64,000 nt of DNA, taken from NCBI GenBank assembly GCA_964020975.1, contig OZ026623.1, forward strand, positions 82,125,123 to 82,189,122. The letters run 5' to 3'. Numbering within the stretch: position 1 is the first letter of the stretch; every line of letters starts with the position of its first letter. Under the pieces are notes generated by a model. That model saw only the letters and a list, made by a program, of their open reading frames with translations, was not told the origin of the DNA and did not search any database. This DNA is from Hermodice carunculata (Eukaryota; Annelida; Polychaeta; Eunicida; Amphinomidae). Position numbers and translations under genes: made by a program. This document shows positions 49,276-63,604 of this stretch, piece after piece.

Positions 49276-52200
49276 GGCCTGCATGCTATCATTCTCATAC
49301 TTTCCATCCTAGAACAGTTCATTCTGTGTAGATTTCCAAGTTACAGTAGACCCACGAATCAACAGTACCATTCAGGGTGCCGTCAACAAAATTCAGCTAC
49401 TGGACTACATTCTTCAAAGCAATCCAGGATAAAATTAAAATAAATCAACCCTATCATGCTCAAATGGTGATTTATTTATAGACAAAATAGACCACTGTTG
49501 ATGGTTAGGGATTCTTGATAGTATTTGTACATTGCCTCTGCTTTTCTGAAATATAGACCCTTCATGTAATGATCTTGGAATTTTTTTAATTGCTGTTGAA
49601 GGATTTTTTCACAATGTCTGTAAATTGCTTAGGCATTTCTAAGAGATATATCCTAAACGTGATGCTCTTGAAATTGTTTGATTTGTCTCGTCTATAGCTG
49701 CAAACCTGCAATCGTCAATTCTGATCTTTGAGAAGTATTCTTGGTCAACAAAAATAAATAGTACTGCAGAAACCTTCCTCGAGAGTGATGATTACTGCAT
49801 TATGATACACATGCAGCTCAGCTGAGTTTGTTACAGCTACAGAAAGAATAAAAACACACTTACCACACCAACGTGCACAGATGCAAAAATCTAAAATGTT
49901 CTGAATGCCAGCTCCGAAATCATTGCAGTGAGGATAAATTGCTGCTAATGAGACCTGGCTGCTTCTGCTAATCAGCTGGCCTGTTTCAGAGACAGTTGTG
50001 GAGGATGAGACATAACAGGTTGTATTTATAGGGAAGAAATGAATGTTATGGAATCAGGTAGGCATGGGAAAGGTATGATCTGTATAAATCATTCAGACAA
50101 GAAGCTAAGAGATATGTTATTTTAGAAAGGCAAAAGAACAGTCCAGAAACAAGTAAATATTGGAAAGGAATGAAAGCTGGATGCTTCTATACTAGCAAAA
50201 AACTAGTTTTTTCAGGCTTCTTCATGTACCTTATTAAATTCGTTGGCGTCACCTTTGCCCTGCTATCAGGAAAAGAATGTTACCGGAGAGAATATGGCTT
50301 GGCACTGCCAACATGTGTTATCAATCTGAAGCCAGTCAGGTATTTCAGAAGAAATATTTCTCACTTTCAATTTTACCCAAAATTCTTGACAAAGCATGAG
50401 AGCCTGTACTTCTCTAGATTCTAACGAAAGTGTACAATGGTCAGGTTTAAAATCTAAAGAGCCTCTTTGGTTATAGATCTAGCAACAAATGTTAACAGCA
50501 CACAAGTTATTCATAGTTTTAATTATAATTGTGACAGCAGCAAAGTCTGAAAAAATAAAAAATAATAAAGCAATGAAGATTTAAGTTATATCTTTTACAC
50601 AAAAATTACCCATTTAACTTTTCCTAGATTTGCACCATGCCAATGACATGTTGACATTTTTAGGGCCCGAAATTTAATAACAACAAAGGTTTCGTACGAT
50701 ATTGTGACGGAAAATGTTTTTTCCTTGCCTTGTAACTGTAAATTCATTTTTAAAAAGACATGAAGTACAAATGTGTTTTCCATCAGGTGTCAAAATTCCA
50801 AGTGAAGTAATATGTCTGACACTCTACTGCCAGGATCTTTGTCTCCAAATTAATTGAAGGCATCTCAGCAAAGTGTTCAGCCTTTTGCTCTTTCTTGTAA
50901 GCTAGAAAAAAGATGTTATACACGTGAAGACACTATTTCTTTCTTAGTTACTACCAGAACTATTAACCACACTCTTACGTTCCTCGTTTTCCCCAAGAAA
51001 GACAGCCAAGTGAAGCAATGAGACAGTACTATCAGACAATTCAGCTTCCTGTAAAGGGAAGCAGTCAGAAAATACAAGAGATTCATATGCAAGTCATCTG
51101 TCTGGCACCTCTTCCACAGTACACATATACATTATCATTTTCACCACTTCAATCACAATCAGTAGGTACATATTAACTTCGGTTTTCATCTTATATTTCC
51201 AAGAAAATTGTGACACTCCCATAGGTGGCACTTTTTGACGTAGGGATCAAAATAGAACTGATACAGTATTTTGTTTTCCAAAGAAACTGGATGGATGGCC
51301 TGTTTCTCATGAAAGTTTAGATGTGGCTTTGTTTCACATGAGTATCACCAAATGCCCACATGCTTTTGTGTTCTACAACATGGCCCCCTTAAAAGTGACA
51401 CGTGTGAAATGTGTCTCTTCATTACTGCTGTTACAGAAGTAACAACCACTGTAACATTTTTATTCTTATACTCTACAGCCACATGATTTAGTTTGAAATG
51501 GACAGCAGTGGAATGGAAACATTTGAAATTGTTTTAAACCAGACGATACCAGTGATATTTATTGGGTACAAATACCCAAACCAACAGACATGTATATTCA
51601 TACATATTTGTCATATGACTTACAGAAAGAAAGCCAGTGTAAAAAGAAAACCGAAAAAACAATGAAGGAAATCAACAGTAAAAAGACAAAACAACCCCAA
51701 CAAACAAACACGACAACCCCCCTCAAAAAAAAAAAAAAAACCTGCCCTGTCCTGGAATTCATTACATTGCCCATTTGGTCACACTATAGCATATTGTGAG
51801 ACGGGAGAAAACAAAGTGCTTACATGCATGCAAAGGCAAGACTTGGTTTTTGTGCTTTTCCCCCACTCGTACCTAATAATGATCGACTATACAGTAAGCT
51901 CGATTTCAAGGAAATTCAAAACATATTTTGAAATATTTGCCAATAACAGGAAATGAGAGCAGCACCTTCTGGTAGACAATTGTGTGCCAATGAAGTCAAG
52001 AAACATTCTAACCTAGTTCAAACTTATTTTTTTATTCTAGCACAACGTCCATATTGTTTAGGTATATGTGTAGGAGAATCAAGTGTGACGTCACAAAGCC
52101 TGCTCAATCATACAGCTCAAACACTTATATCCACACACAAATTTGACAACAGGAAGGAAAACACTGGAACGACTTTAGTGACAGATGAAATTACCATGCA

Positions 52201-55200
52201 GAAGCATGCACAGAATTCCCTCAAAATAATGCTACACAAAAAGCCACCAGTTGACTCCCGGTGGCTTTCATGGTTATTGTGTCAAAACATTAGCATTTTT
52301 CCATTTTACTTAATTCCTGAAGCATTTGGAACATCAGATACTCATCGCTGTTTCAAACAAGGTTTTGCCGATTGTCCCGATTTGGGGATAGTGACCACAA
52401 AGTTTGAAAGAATATGGTATCCACAATTATCACTGCCAAGAAGATTTTGCTCACAATATCAAATCACAATGGATAGCTATTCTTGAGTCTAAGTGAGCTT
52501 AAGCTGCTATGGTGTTCACGTTCATTGCCGTTACACTGTGAACACTTAACGTGTTCAGTATGGATCCATATGTTTTACATGGATTGCGAGACAGGCCAAG
52601 CCAATATTTATTACTCTCCTTGGCATAGATGTTGGCAATATATTTTCCCTTCCAACTGTGAGTTAGAGGAAGCTGACGGACCCAGTAAAATGCCATGAGT
52701 ACACTTGTGCAACTCTTTTCAATTCCTTCGTGGGCCGTGATACAAACCCAGGCCACAGACGTGAAGGGCGAGGGTGTTAAGACCCTCAGTGCAGAAAGTT
52801 GTCCATAATTTATCTAGCAGTGTCTCGATCCGTAAGGGCTTTACCCGTCTCTTGTCACTGATCCACGCCTATGTAATCCTCCTCGTTAGTGTTTTTGTCA
52901 CCAAGACAGGCAACTGACCCAGATGTTCATGCAAATGATTGCACACAACATCAGAAATGCATGGAGATTTCTTGGGTTTTCAGGGCTCTGGAACTTTTGT
53001 ACGTCTCACGTTACTGCAGCACCACGTAATATTTGTCCCTTTGTCTCTTAAATTTAAAATGTCCAAAATTGTAAATTTTCACAGATAATCTCCATAATGA
53101 GTTTTAAAATGTGTAGCTTTTGAACAGTTAGCTTTGTACAGACGAATTGTTTTCCACGAAGCAGGGACGTTAACCCATCATTGCAAGATTGGGTCGACAT
53201 CCTAGACAAATACCTCGTTATTTGTTGGACTTAATTGGCAATTTGGACCATTCGGATTTTAATTAATGACGCAAATGATAACGGAAAGACAAGGTTTTTA
53301 TGCTTGAATTTGTGCCTGGTCAGCTAACATTCAAACAATATACTTTGCCTTTCTTGAATTAACATGCTACAGTCACAAGTCGCAATTTTCATTCTTAATT
53401 TTAAAAAATGACATAAATTACAGTGCTAAGAGCACTATTTCTTTCTCAAAAGTAGGTTCCACTCGGAAGCTGTAATTGCTGATTGTCGGTATAACTGCCC
53501 CCTCTAATGAGATGTGTGGTTACCCATCCCCCCAAAATACCCCCGGATTGCTGGTGTCCAGACTAATAGGGCTCGACTGTATGTACTCAGAGAATTGTTC
53601 CTGTTTAGCTTTGAGGTAAAATGTATTGACTTGCTGAAAAATTTAATAGAACCTAGCCAGGTGCATTATCACAAATATGCCACTTTCCCCCTCGATTCTG
53701 AAACACTAGCAACTACTATAACTCTTCCGCTTAATACAAACATAATAACTGGAATTTTGATTTGGGAATGTAAGAAAAGTGGCCGGTCACCTAAGTCAAG
53801 AGACTGGTCTCTTCATTTACTGTGGTCAAGAATAGTCAATATCTAATACACAGCTTGCATTTTCTTTAAAAGAAACATTTGGTTAGTGTTTCATTTTTGG
53901 GAAGAACATAAAATACGTTTTAAATGCACTATACCAATTGTTTAAAAATTACCCAGCGACACATCATTGAAGGCTCTGTCATCCTGTTTTACATTTGTGA
54001 TCTCCACATAATTCCTTCAGTCAGAGAATAATTTTTTATGACCTCACAAATGAGGTGGGTTTTATGTTTGAGATCACAACGATTTACGTTAAGTACTGTA
54101 CTCAGATTGCATTTTGATGACTATGCATTGATTCTTAACGTCTTGCTTAGTTTAGTTAATTTGTTTTAAGGATGATAGCTAAAGAAGTTATTAAATGAGA
54201 TTTTATCTCACATGTTAAAACAGTAATACATTATAGCAAGATAAAGAGTGTGCACAGGGAACTTCATTAATTAACAAAGTCACAGGACTAGTGTATAAAC
54301 CAATGAGTCAGGCTTTGGCTACATATTAACATGCTCTGAGATATTGATAATGCAGATGGTGATGTTCCAATATTAAAATGCACATTGGCTATGTTAGCCT
54401 AATCGGCCAAAAGATATGAAGATACTTTGGCATGTGTATTGTTGCGTTGATGACCCCAAGACCTTTAGGACTAATGCTTTCATATAGCACACAGTAATGG
54501 CGATTTAAAAGCACCAGCGTTGGACTTCACACACGCCACTCTGACTTGATTCCAAAGACACACATCTTAACAACATTTTCGGATTACAGTGAATTGAGCT
54601 CAGCTTTTTGTTGTACCCTTTTGAATCTGTTTTTTCTACTATGCAGAGTATTTTTTTCGTTGCCCATTTGGAAGGAAGCAGCATGGTGACATACTGAAAG
54701 ATAAGTCCAAATTACATTAAAAGCAAAATGTCTTGAAATGTTGTACCAATAAAATTCTACCGAGTTTCTCTATGGACAAAAACAAAAGGCCCGCCTGCCC
54801 TAGTAGTTGCATAGATGGTGCCAAAATTGTATATCTATGGTTTGCATTACAAGGACTTCAGAGGATGTTGCCAAAGTAGGCCCTGCCATTTTCCGCACTC
54901 ACCTGCTTTTTGAAAACAGCGAAACAGCAGGTGTTGCTATTACCGTCAGTTTAAATGCGTGTTTGCGAACAGGCCACTTTCATCGCAATCGGTCTGCTTG
55001 TATTTTTTATTCACTAAAGTGGTCCTCAAATAATAAAACTATGTCAAGGTCCCTCATACACAGCCTGTGTGGCTGCTATAGAGAAGTACCATCACGTGCC
55101 ATATCATGGCGTGATGCCATCAAAGTTAAACTAATAGACCGTCATGATGTGGCGAAAATAGAACTTCAAGCTTTCCGCAGATAGGGGTAACCGTTACTGT

Positions 55201-58200
55201 GGAAACCAATAATGTGTAATGCATATAGTATACAAAAGTCACTGACTGTGAAGTATATGTGGTAAAGAAATGCTTTTCGTCGATGCCAGTATAACTGTGC
55301 TCAGAGATACACCAAAGTACGCACTTGGCTAGTTTTTTGTACTTTAGAGTCAGGAATGTCACATTACGACTTCACCACAACATTATTCTGTGCATTTATA
55401 AGTGGATAAGATTGCGTGTAAAGTTGTGCTTTGACATTCTGATCGTCTTGCAAACATGTTCTAATGTCGTTTGTACTATGCAGGTATGCATAACCTATTA
55501 GGTTTGATTCAACAAGATATGTTTGACAGAATTTAACTAGAAAAATCTGATATAAAAACATAGATTGTGTAAGGCTTATTAACATTAATGTAGGTTCAGT
55601 CGTTCAATGAAAAACGCAAACGTTAAATATTTAGGTCCCAGCAAGAGAATTTAGCTAAATATCTATTGTATTGTACAATAAAAGGAAAGATTATTGAACG
55701 TAATTGTAGATACGTTTAGCAGATCCGTCAACATGCAAAACAATTGTGTTGTAATATCTTGGATCACATTTACTTTGTGTTACATTGTAACACAACAGAA
55801 CATCCCCCAAATGCAGTTAAATCAAAACAGCATTTTGTGGAGCTGCTATGCCAGTACACTTGACATCTTTACAGAAAACGAAATTGCAATCTTTAACCTC
55901 AGATACTGCATATGACGATGATAATTTAAGCTTTTAATTAACTGTGTTAGGGAATCAGGAAAAATTACATCTGTGCAATGTTGTGATCTGATCTTTTATT
56001 CATGTTATATATCGCCAAGATTGACCAGATTCCAACTGTTGATTTTGATGATATACACCATTACAATATTTTTTTTAGTTCAGAGAGCCCATGCATTGGA
56101 ACAGATTACAACTAGAGTGCAATTCTCAGAGAAAATTTATATGGACGCGGGAGTCTTCAGAATAGAGATGTATAGATTGAGCAATCTGCAGGATATAGTT
56201 TAAAAATATGTCAAATATGGATTTAACAAGATGAAACTAATGTTTAATTTATTAAATCTTTCTGCATTTGATTAAATGTTGGTTTAAATTTTATTGCTTT
56301 AATAACACTTTAACTGCCACACTAACAAAACAGCCACACTGTCAACTAGAAATACATGGGCAAAAGTAAATAATTTCGTTAGAAGGGGTCTGCTGCCAAA
56401 GTGGTGACATATTCTTTTCCCCTTATGCAATGTACATTTATCCATCCTTAAGAGCAACAATGTTAAGTTTCCCCTCCCCCAAGTAAAAAAACATGTCCTT
56501 AAAATATGATGATTAGAAAATAACGTGTATGGGAAACATACTCATTGTCTTTTAACATAGATAATTAGGGCAAGGATTCAAAGTCCAAGATGAATCAAGT
56601 CTTCCCAAAGAGAACTGTATTTTGCATTCCCCTTTTCTTGGCATTTGTCTGGAGCTCTTATCAACTTTCACTTAAAATGATTTGCCTGCCTCACATTTAA
56701 CACTGAATTGATTTGATAACAATCATGAATCACATAAATTTTTTTTCGTATTCACAAATCACGGGAAATATAAATTCGTTTCACACGAAGAAAACAACCC
56801 CTTCACACATGCATGAGCGAGTGCTCACACAGACACACCACAGTGATGCTCGTATAACACAAATCACTGTTTGCACACTATTCCATTTGTGGACTTACCA
56901 CCGCATCAGCTGGGAATATGTTAAAGCTAAAAAAACTGGATATCCTAGTGATACGTGTCTCAAAGTGTGTTTGCAGTGAAAGGTTGCATCCCGAGGATCC
57001 GCTGGACTCTGCACCGCACGCATCCCTTCACCTTTCAGGGCCTACCATAGGATTAAGGAGATTTGCGATAATGACGTTTTTCTACCAGTGCGTATTTATA
57101 CTATTTACATTTCGAAATCTAATGTTCCGAGATTCAATAACAGAAAGGAAATTACAGTGAAAATGAACTAAAAATAAACTAGCAGGGATAAAGAAAGGTA
57201 ACCGTGAACATATATTAAAACATGTGTTGAACATTTTACAGAAAATGATGAGTGATACTGATATGGAACAAATGCAAGCACTGCTGACATTTATGCCGGC
57301 TAGGTTGATGATCGATGCTGTCGACCCGTGAGGTTTTAACTTCAGGCGGAGAAATTGTACTTGCTCTTGCATCAGCACTTATCTTCATTGCACGTTGTGA
57401 AATAAATGTTGATTTCCGTTGCTCATGTGCTTTTAGTCGTAAATGTATCAAAATTATCAAGATATAGAACAGAATTCGTGTAATTTGTACCAAAAGTTCA
57501 AAACTGCCATCGAGGTTCCAATTGTGAAAATGCGGTTGTCAAATGTAGAATCAAGTTCTATTGAGTAAGGAATGTGTTTGAAAACATTGATTGCAGTGCC
57601 ATAAAATCGCTCTATTATAATTTAGTTTAGATATTCTTGCTATGTTCTTACCCTTACAGTTTTAATGCTGTGCAACATCTTAGTTTTTTGTGTTTTATCA
57701 AGTGTTCTTTTAGTATTTTCAAAACGTTCAACCAGTTCGTGATGAGTTATGGTCACTGATTATTAGATGATTCTACTGCAAAGCATTCGTTTACGGAAAA
57801 TATATTGAAATAAATATATCACGAACTAAATGCGGACTAAAGAGTTAATTTGCACACAGTACACAGTGTGTGTAAATAGAGCAAATGTACCAATGTATGT
57901 TTGCATATTTTCCTTAAACGACTCAATTGTGGTGAGATGAGTCACATTTTAAAATTATTGTGCAAATGCAAGTCTAGATCATAATGTTTACAGAAACCTG
58001 AAATGCTTTATGACAATAGCGAAATGATCTACTCCTTATGACAGTACACCATGTTTAAATTACGGAGACCTGACCAAGTGTATCCAATTTTAAACTAACC
58101 CAGTTAGTTTGATTCATTTTTCCAGATGCCAATGTCAAAGACCAAACCCATAGAAATAATGCTGTTCAAAAGATACAACATTAGAAAAACTCATGTTGCT

Positions 58201-58203
58201 GAA
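49276..58203. other. Long stretch without a supported gene
   Basis: The longest frames (51953-52486, 177 codons; 54807-55184, 125 codons; 53514-53846, 110 codons) have no recognisable domain, no splice-framed homology and no repeat of a motif. A perfect 9-bp stem AAAGCCACC/GGTGGCTTT lies at 52240-52268. Confidence 0.4.
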
Positions 58204-58228
58204 GAGAGAGAGAGAGAGAGAGAGAGAG
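58204..58228. repeat. (GA)n microsatellite
   Basis: About twelve GA units. Confidence 0.9.
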
Positions 58229-60588
58229 CCTGTTATATGAGAATGCACAGATTAGATTGATATGTGCATGTGAATAAAATGCGGTAAGAGAGCAGCAGAT
58301 TCAGCATCTGTGACATATACAATATATTATTGACGAGGATGTTGAATTATAGAATGCCACAAGTACCGATACGTTAATGAAGAACAATGGTTTCCTTGAA
58401 GTTTATTAAACTGTACGTGTATGTGTAAAAACATTATTATAAGTACGGATACCAGTGTCAGTAGACTAGCTTGTCATTAGTTTTGTCATAAAGGCTCTGA
58501 ACTACTATATAAAGTAAAAGGGAAATGAGCAAAGGTCGCATTAAATTGTCCCATTTATCACAAGTAGCTAGACAATTCCAGTATCAAGCGTAATTCTGTA
58601 TATGAAGAGTTCACCAAAATCATTCACATGAGCATAAATTCCAATTTCTTGACGAGAATATAAGCGGTAGAATTAAAAGATAACGCAAAGATATGAATAT
58701 ATTAATGCCATATGCTTTTATAATATGCGCTCCTCTATACATGAGTAAAGTGGGTTACCAAAACCATATTCAACAAATTGGTAAAATTGTCCTCACAAAA
58801 AGACTGTGGCAGTCCCGTGGAGGCTGACCTTCAATGTACCGACTCAAGATGTCCTGTAATAATATGAAGGTCACCTTTCTTTAAGGCCGTCACCACTTTT
58901 TGAAAAATCAAAGTCTTCATTCACACAGTTCAGTACTAAGCTACAAGCAAGTATGTTTGCCCTTTTAAGGTAATGTCAAACCTGGCACAGTGACTTTGCT
59001 TTCAGGCAAAATATGACAGAAATATGCTTCCTATATAATAAACCTATATACTTGAAACACCACAAGACTTTGCAGGATCTGTCTTGCACTAAAGTTCAAA
59101 TTCTACTTTCAAATTTGTTGCAATTGTTGGATAAAATGATTTTTTTGCAAAGTTTGGGGTATTTATTAAAATATTCAAGATACCATAATCAAATTTGTGC
59201 TACTATGATCTTAATAGATGTATCTACAAAAGAGTGTCAGGGATTTTTATTAACTGCCTGTGTTTTTTTACCCATGTAATAAATTGCCAAAAGGCTGATT
59301 TTGTCACATTGATAAAGTTGGTGGACTCTTCATTCTTTACATACATTTAAAAAGAACCGTCCATTTCTTAGAATATCACTCATATGTTTTGTTGTAGAGA
59401 ATCTCTTAAGTAAGTTAGATTTTATATCAGCTAAAGAAGAAAATTAGTTTCAAGGAAATATCCACATGAACTTGTCGTTTTGGTTCAACTGGCTGGGCAC
59501 TACCTTGAGAAAAGTAAAAGTTATATGAACAATTGATATGCACACAAACCCGTAAGTTCGTTCTTACTATTAATTAATAGTAACGGTGGCGTATGATCCA
59601 TCACTACATACAAATAAAAGAATATGTAACAATGCAAATACGTATGTGCAGCCTACTTCCTAATTTCAATAACTCAGTGAAAACCGGGAAATGCCAGCAC
59701 CAGCAGCTTGTGAACAAAGTGACAAAGCCGTTAAAGCTTGTCAAAAAAGTGAAGAACATGCTTAGAATTAAAAATAATTTTCAACCTTTTGATATTTTTA
59801 CATGCACTTCATGCTTTAAAGATTTTAAGATTTTTTAATAAAATGAGTTCAAAACAGCCTGATTGCTGTTTGTCCAGCTGAATTGGAATAGGGTTTTATG
59901 ATTTGAAAGAAAAAGTAATTTTTACGGTGTTCCCTGGCTTTTAATCTAAACAGAGCCTGGGCGCTGGGTGATTGTTAGGAAGAGTACAACTCTTTTATCA
60001 ATTAAGCAGGTAACTGAAGAAATATGTAGGATCGTGGAGATTTACCTACGAGTAAGTCTATCAGGTGTCGTGTTCCGCAATTGCCAAGTAACGAATATTC
60101 ATAAAGAATATTGGGAAGGCGAATCGATTGCAAGTCCTGGTAATTTTTTACAAGGCCTATATTAAAGTCATCTTGCTTAGTTTACAAACAGGGTTAAATT
60201 TTCTTCATTTCAGAGAGACATTTAAAGAAAATTAAGTATAAATTGCAAATACCAGATCAAATAACATCTTGCCTTTACTTTACAAATAAGAGGCGCATAG
60301 CTTCTTTGCTTCCCAGGAACACTGAAATGAAAGTTTATGAAAAGATGTATGCAATAATGTTGGAAAATAGGACGGGTAATCACAAGATAAAGTTTCAATA
60401 TGATGTTTACGTGGGATAGCTGTACATTTATAATAATGTATAAATAGAGCCTCATTTAACTGTATTCTCATTACCGCAAACTCAGAAAAACCGCCACTGT
60501 GGTGTAGCAGCCACTGTGAATGTGCAAAACATATAACAGGTCTCCTGAGCTGCAATAGTTTTAGCTTTACATCATCCAACTTGGTTAT
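58229..60588. other. No gene seen
   Basis: AT-rich. The 81-codon frame at 59593 and the 104-codon minus-strand frame at 60280-60594 look like chance frames. Confidence 0.4.
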
Positions 60589-61049
60589 GGCCACAGACTA
60601 CAGTTATAAATCCTTCTATTTTTCATATTAGCATTTTTCAGTCTAAAAAATCAGCATTTTTTTTTTTTTTTTTTAAATTCAGTGAACGGCATTTTACAGA
60701 TAAAAATGTCAGAAAAACATGTATGGATTTTTGTCATACAACTCCGTGCTCGTTAATTTGTGATAATTGAAATACGAAACAACACCTGGATGTCAACTTT
60801 ATACAGGTGTATGAACTGTGCTCTTGCAAGGGTCACATCATTGTCCTCCCCACCATAAAGTTCCCACCTAGCCTGGAAGACAGTACACATATATGACCAC
60901 CAATGAAGCAACTCTGTGATGCAGCAAACCTGACTTAGCTTACTTTATTTAAACAGAAGCTGCAGCATGCTGAAACACAGTATTTTCACGATTACGGAAT
61001 ATCTCCGTTGGGATGCGCAAACAGCCAATCACAACTGTGGTCTGTAACC
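60589..61049. mobile_element. ~460-bp element with terminal inverted repeats, copy 1
   Basis: The left end GGCCACAGACTACAGTTATA is the imperfect inverse (about 16 of 20) of the right end CACAACTGTGGTCTGTAACC. The whole 461-bp body matches 63147-63604 in the same orientation with few differences; the largest is a T-run at 60655-60674. No open frame of note lies inside. This fits a non-autonomous DNA transposon (MITE-like). The right flank begins TA; the left flank is TTAT, so a TA target site is possible but not clean in this copy. Confidence 0.7.
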
Positions 61050-63146
61050 TAATACACTTATCAAAATTTTTAAAACTTGTTTAAATGAAACCACAACTTG
61101 TTTTCTGCAAATTATTTGCATTAACTTTACCAAACTTCAATATAAAGGAAAATATTAACTTTTTTTGCAAGCAACCTTTAAATCTGAAAAATCAGTTTTT
61201 ATGACAAATAAAATAATTAATTAAAATTCTGAGGAAAATCATATAATTGCATTCAATCAATTCTTTTCTGTCCAGTATGAATACGTTACACAATGGGATA
61301 TGATGTAAACCCATAATCACTTGCCTGCATGTCCTGCCCTTACAATAAGAGATCAAATTACAATGCCCCACCCCTTAATTTTTACTCAAATTTTGAACAT
61401 TTTGCTAACATTTTATTAATTTTCAGGTGAAATTGGTGAATTTTTTACTATATATGGATAGATTCGTAACATTTGTCTACAAAAAATATGACATCTATCA
61501 CTGCTGAGGCATTAATGGGGGATGGCGGGAGTATCAGTTACACCAAGTCAGCATCTAATGCCAGTCAATATGGCAGTATTTTCCTGATATAATCTGAATT
61601 ATGTCAGACAATGGAACAGTTTCAGTGTTTAAACATTATTGGCTCATTAAAGTGCACAGTTCAAGACCAATAGGTCACAGATAAGAGTACCAGTATTCAG
61701 CAAATTATGTTTTTTGGTACTAAAATTATGGAATTTTAACGTGCCCATTGTTTGAACATTAGGAGGGCAGTTGGGTGATCCAGCTTCCACAAACCAATAG
61801 TGCTATGCCTTTTTTTCGGCAGTAGACTGCATAAGTTGTGGTTTATTGACATGGTTTCTGATGTATGTGCACATATTAGAAAGAAAATGACGAAAGCTTG
61901 TACAGTTAGTCCAATATCATAAATACATATTTACATTCACAAGTGCTCTGATTTTAAATTTAATAAGCATCCAGATATCAATCATATTATCAGTCACAAG
62001 TGTTGTCAGGCAAGTGTTGAATGGAAGCTTACTTTTTTCCCTTGTTTCACTTTCTGAAACTCTTATAATTATGTGTGGTTGTATGTCAAAGTTCAAATGT
62101 TTTGCCACCTATGTACACTAGCTTGGTAAAAGTTATAAAATCTGCAGTTCATAAGTGCTGTCATCCATATCCATGGATATAAAATGATTCATTCATGTGA
62201 AAATAACATGCTGATGAAGTCAACAGCTCAACAAAGTGAGCATGCCTGATTTTAAATGATTTACCCCAGTCAAATGACACACATATATATGACAAGCTTT
62301 TGTCTGCAAAAAATATAATAACAATAAAAATAAAAGGGGGTGGGGGGAGGAACAAAAACAAAACAAAAAACAAAGAAATTTACATTTTACCTAAGATTTG
62401 TACAGCTCTACTGACAGGCAATGCGCATTTTTTCTGGTATGCCCAAGATCACTTTGACATGATTTTGTATAAACAGCTCTGCATATGAATGGAGCCTTTG
62501 GGCCGACAATGACAATGCCACAAAATTAAAAGTTTGAAATAGAGGGTTACAAAATTTCATATTAATGAGAATAGCATAATTTATTCATATCATATTAGCA
62601 TTGTTAATTTCTCATACACACATATGATTACCTGTGTGGTACCTGTGAGGTATCGCTAAATACAAAGGGCTAACGAAGCTATCTATCTACTAAGCAGTCA
62701 GCAAAGGAGGCATGGCCTGTGCACTTGTTAAATGTCTTGCAGTGAATTCTGTTATTATTTATGCAGTGTGGTTCCACCAATAGGTGCAACATGTCTATGC
62801 ACAATGATTTGTGACATAAGTGTGATACTTCATGAATTTTTGGAATATTGAGACTGTTAAACTTGATATTCACAGCCAATCTGTGGGTGTAAAACTTTTT
62901 TTTTCTCCTTTCATAAGCTGGCCTGAGGTACACAAGACCATAGCCCAAGCCATTTGCCTTGCGATCTACAGTCCCAGGACCATATCTTGCATGCTCCATC
63001 CATGTAAAAGTTGTTAGGATCACTCAAAATTGCCCAAGCAGCTGTCAAAAAGTGCTGACTTCCCATTTTTTAACTTGCTTGATGGACGATAATAGAATAA
63101 CAACGTGCTCATGTGAGTCCCAATACATACAGAGTTAGCCCCAATA
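61050..63146. other. Spacer between the two TIR-element copies
   Basis: No shared sequence with the outer flanks was noticed, so the two copies seem to be separate insertions. A purine-rich GGGGGTGGGGGGAGGAA tract lies at about 62336. The 114-codon minus-strand frame at 62679-63023 is not recognised. Confidence 0.4.
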
Positions 63147-63604
63147 GGCCACAGACTACAGTTATAAATCCTTCTATTTTTCATATTAGCATTTTTCAGT
63201 CTAAAAAATCAGCATTTTGATATTTTAAAATTCCCTGAATGGCATTTTACAGATGAAAATGTCAGAAAAACATGTATGGATTTTTGTCATACAATTCCCA
63301 GCTCATTAATTTGTGATAATTGAAATACGAAACAACACCTGGATGTCAACTTTATACAGGTGTATGGACTGTGCTCTTGCCAGGGTCACATCATTGTCCT
63401 TCCCCACCATAAAGTTCCCACCTGGCCTGGAAGACAGTGCACCTATATGACCACCAATGAAGCAACTCTGTGATGCAGCAAACCTGACTTAGCTTACTTT
63501 ATTTAAACAGAAGCTACAGCATGCTGAAAACAAAGTATTTTCACGATTACGGACTATCTCCGTTGGGATGCGCAACCAGCCAATCACAACTGTGGTCTGT
63601 AACC
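63147..63604. mobile_element. ~460-bp element with terminal inverted repeats, copy 2
   Basis: Starts GGCCACAGACTACAG after CCAATA and ends GTGGTCTGTAACC before TAATTG, so TA flanks both ends, as after a TA-targeting (Tc1/mariner-type) insertion. Nearly identical to the copy 2.1 kb upstream, which points to recent activity or a local duplication. The match stops at the inverted-repeat ends on both sides, which favours two separate insertions over segment duplication. Confidence 0.7.

Noticed and set aside
51953-52486. 177-codon plus-strand frame
   Set aside because: Not recognised; no hydrophobic, cysteine or repeat pattern that marks a family, and no splice-framed continuation. It could be real, but I cannot support it.
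54807-55184. 125-codon plus-strand frame
   Set aside because: No recognisable motif; kept out as a likely chance frame.
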